Position numbers and translations under genes: made by a program. The notes beneath the pieces were generated by a model, which made no database searches, was not told where the DNA came from, and worked only from the letters and a program-made list of their open reading frames with translations. Of a stretch of 64,000 nucleotides of DNA, positions 53,880 to 62,629 are shown piece after piece. The stretch's first letter is position 1. Every line of letters begins with the position of its first letter. Origin of the DNA: Benincasa hispida (taxonomy: Eukaryota > Streptophyta > Magnoliopsida > Cucurbitales > Cucurbitaceae); the NCBI RefSeq assembly GCF_009727055.1, contig NC_052358.1, forward strand, positions 41,529,337 to 41,593,336, read 5' to 3'.

Positions 53880-54600
53880 CAGAGCAAGATAAGTGAACCA
53901 AAAGAGACTCAGAGACTCCGAGGTATATGATTACTCTCCTCCTAAAGTAAAGTCGTGTGTACCTAAGGCACCGTTCCCTAGTAGATTAGTAAGACCTAAG
54001 GTAGAACATACCAACCTAGAGCTTGTTGAGATACTAAAAAAGGTACAAATTAACATCCCTTTGCTTAATGCTATTCAACAAATACCTAGGTATGCTAAGT
54101 TTTTAAAAGACTTGTGTACTAAGAAAAGGAAAGGGAAGGAAGAAGAGAGAGTAACTGTTAGAAGGAATGTCTCTGCTTTGTTAAAAGAGGATATGCCAAA
54201 AAAATGTAGAGATCTGGGAATGTTTACCTTGCCATGCAAAAGAGGAGATAGAATTATCACTCATGCTATGCTGGATTTAGATGCTTCAATAAACATCATG
54301 CCTTTTCATGTTTATGAAGACCTTAAATTGAATGGCCTACAAAAAACGAATGTTTGCATACAACTAACCAATAGGTCATAAATACATTATCTAGGCATAG
54401 TGGAGGATATTTTGTTGAGAGTTGGAGAATTAATCTTTTTCGTTGATTTTTTACATTTTAAAAATGGATGAACCATTTTCGTTGATTTTTATATTTTGAA
54501 AATGAATGAACCATACTCTACTTCTTCTTCTAATATTTTACTTGATAGACCCTTGATGAAAACTGCAAAAACTATATTGACATAGATAAAGGGTCTTTAT
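53880..54600 (+). pseudogene. Element D aspartic protease region
   Basis: Open 53893-54381. Blocks: YDYSPPKVKSCVPKAPFPSR, LELVEILKKVQINIPLLNAI, RYAKFLKDLCTKKRKGKEEE and the core ITHAMLDLDASINIMPFHVY, where the Gly of DLGAS has become Asp (DLDAS). The end (VEDILLRVGELIFFVDF, then LLDRPLMKTAKT) is broken by stops and by a short duplication of 'ttttcgttgatttttatattttgaaaatg' (about 54438-54508). With Asp for Gly next to the catalytic residue, the enzyme would be dead even if translated. Confidence 0.85.
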
Positions 54601-55669
54601 TAGTAGAATTTGACGAATAGGTAAAGTCTTTCAACATATATGATGCCATGAAATTTCAGGAGGAGTATTATTCTCTTTGCTCCACAGACACATATGATGA
54701 AAATTGATCACATGGTTGATTCCATGTACAAAAATTCTAGTTGTTTTAGTAACCCCTTCTATTCATTATGGTTTTGATTTGATTACTCATAATTCTTCTC
54801 ATGCATCTCTTCACTTTTGCGACCATTATAATTCAAATAAAAAAACATATTTCTAATTCTTTACTTCAAATTTGTAAAAAGAATGAATCTTCTTCAAATG
54901 ATGATAATAATAATTCTTTCAACAACAAATTTTGCCAAAATATAAATACTTTAAAAGTAGATTCAAATTTTCAAAAAAAAATTTGTATAAATGACAAACC
55001 TTCCATTGATAATTAAAATCAAAATTCAATTGTAATACCAAAAACACAAATAAGGCCTCTAATCTTTGCTCCATTTTCAATATGTAGGTAAAAGGGATTG
55101 AACCCAAAGCTCTCCCATCTCAAAAGAAGAGCAAGAACTTAGGAAGTTCTTTAAAAAAACCCCAAGAAGCAAAAACATAAAAGGATAGAAACTTTTGATG
55201 TCCCTGAGAAACGGGAAAAATCTTTAAAGAGAACGGGCACAGACTTAAAATTTACAATGAAGGGCATGTAAACCAAGTCCAGTTGGCCTTGTTTTTTACT
55301 AATCCCTCATATATATGACACCTCTTTTCACCAACATCGAGCAAACAACGCTAAAAATTTGCAAAGACAAGACAAATTTTTTTCTTTCCTTTTTCATTTT
55401 TCTTTTCACTTTCTTTATTTCTTATTTTTTCATATTTTTTACTAACAAAAAGAATAATTGATTCTGTTTCTTTTCTACGTAGATTATCTTTAAAAAAAAA
55501 AAAAAAAATAGAAGCCCTCAAAGAAAAACAAAACAAAAGCAAAAAGTTCTCTCTCAAATAAATAAATGATTAGCCATGAAAACAAGGGAATTTTCTCTCT
55601 ACATCCTTTACCTTTTGTTTCTTGAATTCATTTGTTTGTTCTAAACATTGAGGACAATGTTTCATCTTT
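54601..55669. other. Element D non-coding remainder
   Basis: AT-rich. Contains small readable pieces (FDVPEKREKSLKRTGTDLKF-like near 55195-55255) that may be leftovers of the polyprotein end, poly-A and poly-T runs near 55380-55510, and no RT, RNase H or integrase motif in any frame. Confidence 0.5.
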
Positions 55670-55686
55670 AAGTTGGGGGTGGGATA
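55670..55686 (+). other. Polypurine tract of element D
   Basis: aagttgggggtgggata, the usual 'aagttgggggtg' type seen before Athila-like 3' LTRs. It follows 'ttgaggacaatgtttcatctt', a phrase common just upstream of this tract. Confidence 0.75.
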
Positions 55687-56949
55687 CATTGCATGTTTTT
55701 GGTATATTTAATGGTATTCTTTGCTTTGTAAAAAACGAGCCTCATTGAAAATTTGTGCTTTATAATGATCTATATAGAATCATAAATGCATGTTTGGAAC
55801 CCTTAAGCATCTAAGCTCGGGTTAATAGATTGTTGATTAATTAGACTAATTACATAGATTTTGTGACTCTAATCTGACATATCTGAATAAATTTGAGGCT
55901 CTGGTTCATTCTGATAGTGTAATTTCGATTCTTTGAAAAACATGTCTATTGAATTATTTATGCTCCAAAAGACCATTTTTCTTGAATGTAATAAATTCAT
56001 GATTAAATAAATGTATGTTTGCACCTTCAAGAATCTCATTCACTTTGTTTTATGCATCATTTATTTTATACAATCTCTCGATTCTTATCGATGAAATTTT
56101 GATTACGCACTATTTCAAGTAAGGATACAAAAAGAATTTTAGACCTTTTAAAATTTTCTAACAAAATTTTGAAACTCATTTTTCAAAAGAAAAATTCTTT
56201 TTTTAAAAAAAATTTCATAAAAAATTCGAATACTTAGTTTATTAGATTTATTTAGAATCTTAAAACTCTTAGAAATATCATATCTACTTAATTTTCTTTG
56301 TTACCCCGATAGGAAAACTTTTGATCTAAGAACAACCATCTTGTTTTAGAAGCGAGTCTAGACACAGAGGAATAAAAATGGCCTAGTATTTAACAAAAAG
56401 AAAAAAGAGTTGCTAGCATAAAAAAAATAAAGCAAGCTTGTCAAATTAACATAACCTTCACTAACGTGTGTGTATGCATGGATAGAGGTGAAAAGAGCTA
56501 CCTTCATCGTTTCTAATCAGAACCCGCGAGAAAAGAGCAATAGGTTCTGGGCGGTGTGAGTGTAAAAGCTATCCCTTTAGGTAAAATAAATGTTAATTAC
56601 ATTCTGTGTGCATGAGTTTAAAAAGGCACCCTTGTATTAGAATTGTCTCTCTCCAATGCAAGTTAGGTATATCTTAAACCAATAACCGGGTCAATGTAAG
56701 CCATGACTAACTTTTCTTCTTGAATGTCTCTTTGTTAAGAGTGTGTGCTTATGATATGATATGTTTCTAGATGTTTTTCTTCTTAATTGATTCTGCTGTA
56801 AGAAAATAATACTCGTTTGGATTGGCGCAGTTAGTTAGATAACAGTTCTTAAAGGTCGTCTATACTTTTATTTGAGTTACTTTTTGAGCATTACTTCAAG
56901 CTTCAATTTTCAATTATTCTGTTTATATTTTTTTCTTATTAACTTTTAT

Positions 56950-57019
56950 TGGGTTTTACGTTGGCTAATGATTAAATGGGTTTTACGTTGGCTAATGATT
57001 AAATGGGTTTTACGTTGCC
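56950..57019 (+). repeat. 27-bp minisatellite, 2.6 copies
   Basis: Unit 'tgggttttacgttggctaat' plus 'gattaaa' at 56950-56976, 56977-57003 and a partial copy to 57019. Copies 1 and 2 are identical. Confidence 0.9.
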
Positions 57020-57547
57020 ATTATTGTAAATAAGTTAGTTGTGAAAATCAAGCAAGTATATACAAAATGCAATACAATTTTGAAACTTGAACTCTAAAAA
57101 AATCGTGTTGTTGTTGTCAAGGATCTATTGGACTCTCTAGCATCAATTTAAGTAAGTAAAATTGTAATTACTAGGTCCTGTGCACTAATTATGTGAGCCT
57201 AAGATCTTGAGATGACTTTCTATTTTTAAGTTCAAACTAAGATATCTATAAAATTATTATGTTGATCTTGAGTGTTTTTTTTACTATTTGAGCCTAAGAA
57301 TGCTTTTTATTATTTTCCTTATTCTCTTCTAGCATATGATTTTCATTGTTATCTTTTAGCATATGATTTTGATTCTTTATTTTGTTTGTACATTCCCTTT
57401 TAGCTACGGTCGATAGTTGCTTCTCCAACACATTATCTTTTCCATATTGTTCTCAAAGGAATCACTTTCTTGGCCTACGCCTAAGTCCAAATGCCGTCTT
57501 TAATGGGCATTAAGGAAAACGTCTTCTTAGACTGAGCAATAGATTAA

Positions 57548-57701
57548 GTTGGTTATTTGAGTCCTTTTAACTTTTGATACTTAGTTCCTTTGCAAATTGG
57601 GTTGGATATTTGAGTCCTTAACTTTTTATCCTTAGTTCCTCTACAAATTAGGTTGCATATTTGAGTCCTTAACTTTTGATCCTTAGTTCCTCTCCAGAGT
57701 G
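57548..57701 (+). repeat. 50-53-bp minisatellite, 3 copies
   Basis: Units at 57548-57600, 57601-57651 and 57652-57701 share 'gttggatatttgagtcctta' and 'ctttt.atccttagttcctct', with small indels. Confidence 0.9.
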
Positions 57702-58024
57702 GTTGATATTTTCACATATTATCTTCAAGAGTTGAATGACAATTTGGGTATATGTTAATTATTGACCATCAGCTACTGATGCTACAGTGTTTTAGTCTTT
57801 AGACAAAACCGGGAGTTGAATTAGTTGGTAAAGATTGAGTGACTCCTGTGCGATTTTTTCTTTTGATGTGATCATTGACACTTATAAGATTCTTTCTTTT
57901 ATTATATGAGCATCAAAAGTTGTAGTTTTGAAGGAAAAGAAAATTAGAGTCCATTCATATAGGTTTCTTGCTTGTCATTTCTACCATAACAACTAGCTAT
58001 CCTCACTTTCATGATTCCAACCAA

Positions 58025-58134
58025 GTAGGAGAATTCTAGACTACTCAGTGCATTTTAAGGTATTTTTGGAGTACTTTAGGTAAGTAGAATTCTAGACTAC
58101 TTAACACATCTTAAGATGTTTTTAGATTACTTTA
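58025..58134 (+). repeat. 55-bp tandem duplication
   Basis: 58025-58079 and 58080-58134 share 'gtag.agaattctagactact' and, less well, 'cattttaaggtatttttgga.tacttta'. Confidence 0.8.
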
Positions 58135-58794
58135 ATTGGTACTTTTCTTAGAAGTGTTTATAGGAAAGATTTTCACATAAAAACAATACTTGTAAGTCAT
58201 TTTAAACTCATTTGTAATTACTCTATGTCTCATTTGTATTTTATATGCTTAAATTCCATGAGATTTCGATATTTATTTTACATTATCATCATAGTTTTAT
58301 GTTTAGCAAGTTTGCATTTATCTGTTATTTCTCTAGCTTTTTTATTACTCTCCATTGAGGGTAATATTATGTTCAATTTTTCACTTATTTGTTCAAATTG
58401 TTGTTTTATCTACTTTGTAGGTAGTGAATAATCTCTAGATTCCAAAAATTGACATCAGAGACACTTGGGAAGACATTGTTGAACATTCCTCATTTATCTT
58501 CAGTTTACTTTTAGTCATTTTAACAATTTTTTAATTCATTTATGTTGAATTCTATTCTTGTATGCAATTTAGCATGTATACTCTACTTGTTCAATGTATA
58601 ATATATATGTATAATTCATAGTTGATATGTAGGGATTTTCTGTCGAAATCATATGGAGTTGATTTGGATTAAAAATATATTTGATTTTGATTTTAGAGTT
58701 AAAATATCATCTAATTTTTCTTTTGTGACTTATTAGGGATTTGTGAAAGCAATTAAGATTTTTTTTTGTGTGCATGTATAGGTAAAAGACAAAT

Positions 58795-59064
58795 ATATTT
58801 TTTTTCAATGACGGATATTCAATATCGGACAATTACTAACAAAAAGTAAGTGAAAAACCGCCATTGAAGATAATTTTCAATGTCAATTGAAAACTGACAT
58901 TGAAAATAGTATTCAATGTCGCTTGAAAACTGACATTGAAGATAACTGGCATTGAAATCTTGGTCATCTATAATGTCGATTTAACATCGATATTAAAAAC
59001 CCTTTATAACACGATCTTTGATGTCGGGTTTCAATCAACATTAAAGTTCAGTTTTGTAGTAGTG
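58795..59064 (-). mobile_element. CACTA (En/Spm) transposon terminus
   Basis: The right edge on the minus strand reads CACTACTACAAAACTG, the standard CACTA terminal inverted repeat, ending at 59064. The next three bases are 'tta', suitable for a 3-bp target duplication. Inside is a subterminal repeat region with many copies of 'tgacattgaa' and its reverse 'ttcaatgtc', for example ttttcaatgtca (58874-58885) against tgacattgaaaa (58895-58906). Such arrays bind the transposase in En/Spm elements. I could not find the other terminus or transposase, so this is a fragment or a small non-autonomous element of unknown left border. Confidence 0.65.
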
Positions 59065-59561
59065 TTAGTAATTAATACACAACAATTATGGATTATGGGA
59101 AGACTCTTAGTTATATATTAGACATATATAGGTGAGTATAGCATCAATTCATTCACAAATACATGCTAAAGGACAAATATGATACAGGAAATCAAGTTCA
59201 TTTCATTAAAACTCAGTCCTAAAAGAATTTACATTAGATTTTCTACTCTTATTCCTTTCAGCATTGCAATGCTGCTTTAAAGCGTCCTGATGCTGCCTCA
59301 TTGACTATAAAATATTCTCTTTCATTTTAGGTTGAACTGGGTATTTTAGGGAGGCTTAGGCTCAATTGTGGGATTTTAGCCATTATCCATGAGATTTATT
59401 TGTTTTGGTTTGTAATTGATGATATTTGGTATGGATAATTTTGGACCAAAAATTACGATAGGCATAAAGTAAGATCATAAGCAACAAGGACAAGAAAATA
59501 ACAAGGTTTGAGCCTAGGGGAGAGGGTTGGTTCGTATCAAAACTCAAATTAATATAATTGG
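59065..59561. other. Intervening DNA, no gene seen
   Basis: AT-rich. Contains the palindrome AGCATTGCAATGCT at 59260-59273 followed by 'aaagcgtcctgatgctgcc', like the motif patches in the D-type LTRs, so a decayed D-type LTR may lie here. Confidence 0.45.
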
Positions 59562-60990
59562 TGTTGGGTTTTATGTCCTAAAATTTGTGGTTTGTAAACA
59601 ATAAACATGTTCTATTAATCATAGATGTTATTGAAGTTTTATTCAATAAAGTTGTTATTGAATGTATGAATCGCTCATTTTGTTTTAGAAAGAAATTAAA
59701 TCCAATAAACTAAAATTCATATTACTTGAGTACCTGGACTTTATGTGGAGACATAAGAGTGGATCAAGTTCGAGTAGATAGCCAAAATTGTCTATTGTTT
59801 ACGGATAAGGTTGGGTACCTTATTTTGAGGATACTATCGAATGTGGCTCACTTTGTAGATGTTACAATTGATGTAAAGTGCTACAAACGATGTGATCATG
59901 ATTCGTTCTTGTGGAGACATGCAAGTAAGGACGTCCTATGCAAAGATTTTGTATAAGACCGGGCCAAGAAATAAGTCACTCTTACTTTAGAATGTTGTTT
60001 ATTATTTAAGACTGACTACTTCAAAACGATGATCTAGGTAACCTGACCTTAATCTTGAGCTAAATGTGAACTCCTGTTTATTCGGGATTATCTTTAGATT
60101 TGCATGGGTTAGGGTTGGCTTAACAGCGTCGACTCAATAAGCCTCCCATTTCAGGGGTAAGACCAGGTAGATAGCTGGGGACATAGGGTGCAAGATGAAA
60201 TACACTACGACTCGTTTCTTTGGATAGTAGAGAGGTTATTCCCTTAAGTGTTAACTCTGGGTCTTGAACAAGGGGTCCCACCCTCTCATTGGCTCGAGAA
60301 GAAGTCGGTTTGGTTATTGGATTACAAACCAATTGTTTGTTAGAGGACCGATGGGACTTAAAGAACAAGATGTAATCTTGGGGGTAAAATAGATTTTGAC
60401 ATAGCCGTGATGAGTAGAAAAACGTGACAAGTAAATTTGAAACATTCAAATTCGAATTAAAGGGAATCAGTAATTATATATGGTATAATTAAACGTTTAA
60501 TTATATATGGTATCAATTTTAAAGAACAAGATGTAATCTTGGGGGTAAAATAGATTTTGACATAGCCGTGATGAGTAGAAAAGCGTGACAAGTAAATTTG
60601 AAACATTCAAATTCGAATTAAAGGGAATCAGTAATTATATATGGTATAATTAAACGTTTAATTATCGAGTTAAACGAAATTGGAGAATTGGATAATATTT
60701 AAAATTGATTTAAATATTAATTACATGAACCTCATGATTGTGGAATTGGTGTTTTAAAAGATATTCAATTATTTTAATTAATTAAATAATTTTTACTTAA
60801 ATTATTGAAAATTTGAATTTTATGAAAATTCAAATAATAAATTCATTTATTTTAATCTTTTAAATTTTAAATTATTTTTTGAGCAAATTGATTTTTAATT
60901 TAAAATTGAGAAAATGGGTTTAGGTGGGTTTTTCCAGTTTTTTTTTACACCACATGATTCCATTAGGTAATGGGTGTTTGGTATCAAATT
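59562..60990 (+). mobile_element. Copia-family LTR, 5' part, end not defined
   Basis: Begins TGTTGGGTTTTATGTCC and carries the family segments 'ttgtataagaccgggcca' (59949), 'ttgggggtaaaatag' and 'atttgaattt'. The usual CCTTCA end is missing; the similarity fades by about 60990, so it is truncated or diverged there. Confidence 0.7.
60358..60665 (+). repeat. 161-bp-period tandem duplication inside the LTR
   Basis: 60358-60504 and 60519-60665 match over 147 bp with a single difference (gaaaaacgtg against gaaaagcgtg). The near identity inside an otherwise diverged LTR means a recent duplication or an assembly error. Confidence 0.92.
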
Positions 60991-61003
60991 AAGGAGATCA
61001 TAA

Positions 61004-61387
61004 TCATCTCAGTTGAGAAAAGGCATGCAATTTTGAAGTTATTCTGAATTTTTGCACCTTCAACCTCTGGAACAGAAACCAACCTTTTGCTCGCCAAAAT
61101 GCCTTCAAAAGCAGTTTTAAAATCATGAGAAGAATATGATGACAATTCCCTAGTATTTTTCTTGGATGGTCTCCTTTTAAAGTCACCTTGTAGTCATGAG
61201 ATATTAAAGGCTGGAACTTTTTTGTATTCCATCTATCTTGGAAAGAATATCTATCCTTCCAATCCTCATTTGTGACCATCAAAGGATTAGGGTCAATCTT
61301 TGAGCTTTGTTTAAAAATCAATACTTTAACCTCTGGCAAAAACTCAAAATAGAAACTAGGCAAACTTGGTTGAAACTCACCTATCAA
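61004..61387 (-). CDS. Unrecognised coding remnant, 127 codons
   Basis: Minus-strand frame beginning MIGEFQPSLPSFYFEFLPEV, with KVLIFKQSSKIDPNPLMVT, WKDRYSFQDRWNTKKFQPLI and YKVTLKGDHPRKILGNCHHI. It is rich in Phe, Trp and Lys, keeps a protein-like composition and is probably the 3' part of the coding remnant at 61943-61590. I do not recognise a domain. It is likely a repeat-encoded protein because both flanks are LTR sequence. The C-terminal ~45 residues may be out of frame. Confidence 0.4.
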   Translation of the reverse strand: MIGEFQPSLPSFYFEFLPEVKVLIFKQSSKIDPNPLMVTNEDWKDRYSFQDRWNTKKFQPLISHDYKVTLKGDHPRKILGNCHHILLMILKLLLKAFWRAKGWFLFQRLKVQKFRITSKLHAFSQLR

Positions 61388-61589
61388 AAAACTCTTTTAT
61401 TTAAAAAGTCTTGAATTTTCTATTTTGATAACAAGAATAATTTAACCTCACAAATTTCCAAATTCATATTTTTGGCTTTTCTGTCATTTTTATCGATAGA
61501 TTGAGTATTATTCACATGTTTTTTCTCTCATTTATGTTTGCACACTTTTCTTTTTATATTTCTATCGCTTTTGTCTCGGTTTCATGCCT

Positions 61590-61943
61590 TTATTTTTCAA
61601 ACTCACACACATCAAGTTTTACTTCTCTTGGAAGGAACGATACAAGAGCAAGATCATATGATATTTTGGGATCCAATGTACTTGCAATGTCAGAACAAAG
61701 TATCCTAGTTTCAAGTTTACTACTATCTACTTTCTCTACTCCACTACTATGAACACGTGTTTCTCCAAAAATAAGTGACTCAACAATTCTAGTAAGACTA
61801 CAATTAAGTAATTCCATGCAATTTAATGACTTATTAGACAAAACATCATTATCACGCACAGGTAAAACATTAGTAGGTTTTTTTCTACTTCTTTTTATCT
61901 TATCAAATTGCTCATATATGATAGTTAAACTAATTTTTCCCAT
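61590..61943 (-). CDS. Unrecognised coding remnant, 117 codons
   Basis: Minus-strand frame beginning MGKISLTIIYEQFDKIKRSR, then LPVRDNDVLSNKSLNCMELL, ESLIFGETRVHSSGVEKVDS and DPKISYDLALVSFLPREVKL. Together with 61004-61387 it could be one protein of at least 250 residues interrupted near 61388-61589. No motif known to me. Retroelement origin is likely from context only. Confidence 0.4.
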   Translation of the reverse strand: MGKISLTIIYEQFDKIKRSRKKPTNVLPVRDNDVLSNKSLNCMELLNCSLTRIVESLIFGETRVHSSGVEKVDSSKLETRILCSDIASTLDPKISYDLALVSFLPREVKLDVCEFEK

Positions 61944-62140
61944 TAATATGTTGGCATTGGGATTGAACTTAGATTTAATTTACCTTGAAGATTTCCTTTG
62001 AATTTTCTTTTCTATCTTTACGGGAAAATGCACCATTTCTTCCAAATCTGCACAAGGTCGAATCTCTTATCAATCAGCAAGTATATCAACAATTACCTCA
62101 TTATGTCCTTGGTAGAATCAATCCATGGCAGCTTCCTCAT
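61944..62140. other. Short unassigned stretch
   Basis: No motif found. It may continue the remnant protein of 61590-61943 upstream on the minus strand in broken form. Confidence 0.3.
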
Positions 62141-62629
62141 CCTATATGAATCATATTCAAATACATTAACTCTTTCATAATATGTAGTTTTAATTATAAA
62201 TCATATTTATAATTAACTAATAGTAATGTATCTATATACATTATATTTTATATTAATCATATCATATAAAATTAGTATATGTTTCCCTATGCTAATTTGA
62301 ACAATTCAAACTATTCTTTCAAAGCTTTGGCCCTTATTAATCAATTGTGAGCTAGCAAGAAGACCTAATAGATCTATAGATTATGAGCTCCAATGGTTCG
62401 AGATTAATTGATTAAGTTCTTTAATTAAATTAATCAATATTTATTAAATTTGGGGCAAACCACTATAGACCTATACTTACACTCTTATGCACCATAAGAC
62501 ATATTGCATCCATGGATATAACAATTTCACATAAATCGATCCTTCACGAGTTATTCGTATTACAACTGGGTCAAATATTCATTTTACCCTCGTAATTACC
62601 TCTATATCCTTAAGTATCACTCATCCTCT
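62141..62629 (-). mobile_element. Copia-family LTR fragment, minus strand
   Basis: Written in the plus direction it has 'tttgaacaattcaaactatt', 'attaattgattaagttcttt', 'caatatttattaaatttggg' and 'aagtatcactcatcctctt', the order seen in the minus-strand LTR at 50141-51895. It is cut at 62629 by the next, oppositely oriented LTR, whose insertion site it forms. Its continuation should lie right of the window. Confidence 0.7.

Larger units (their letters stand above)
49030..55686 (+). mobile_element. Element D: Athila/Tat-type gypsy without RT or integrase
   Basis: 5' LTR 49030-52279 (with a copia-family LTR in it), primer site 52287-52304, gag 52409-53860, protease region 53893 to about 54600, non-coding filler, and a purine tract 55670-55686. 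No RT, RNase H or integrase motif is present between the protease and the purine tract, so D is a deletion derivative or belongs to a shortened non-autonomous family. The 3' LTR that should follow was not recognised. The block is inserted in B's third ORF. Confidence 0.75.
55687..58794. other. Non-coding AT-rich DNA with three minisatellites
   Basis: I see no gene. Open frames here (e.g. 58225-58431) encode only hydrophobic, low-complexity peptides. It may contain D's 3' LTR in a form I cannot align to the 5' LTR. Three tandem repeats are listed separately. Confidence 0.45.

Noticed and set aside
55670..55686. G-quadruplex or regulatory site at aagttgggggtggga
   Set aside because: Position and sequence fit an Athila-type polypurine tract, which is the simpler explanation.
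49030..55686. Endogenous pararetrovirus (caulimovirid) remnants
   Set aside because: The RT-free region has Gag and protease of Athila/Tat type with LTR and tRNA-Asp-type primer site; no movement-protein or caulimovirid motif was seen.
57548..57701. CRISPR-like repeat array
   Set aside because: Three directly adjacent units without spacers, in plant repeat DNA; a minisatellite, not a CRISPR.
58225..58431. Small membrane protein gene
   Set aside because: Hydrophobic translation comes from T-rich DNA; no start context, no similarity, and a minisatellite lies directly before it.
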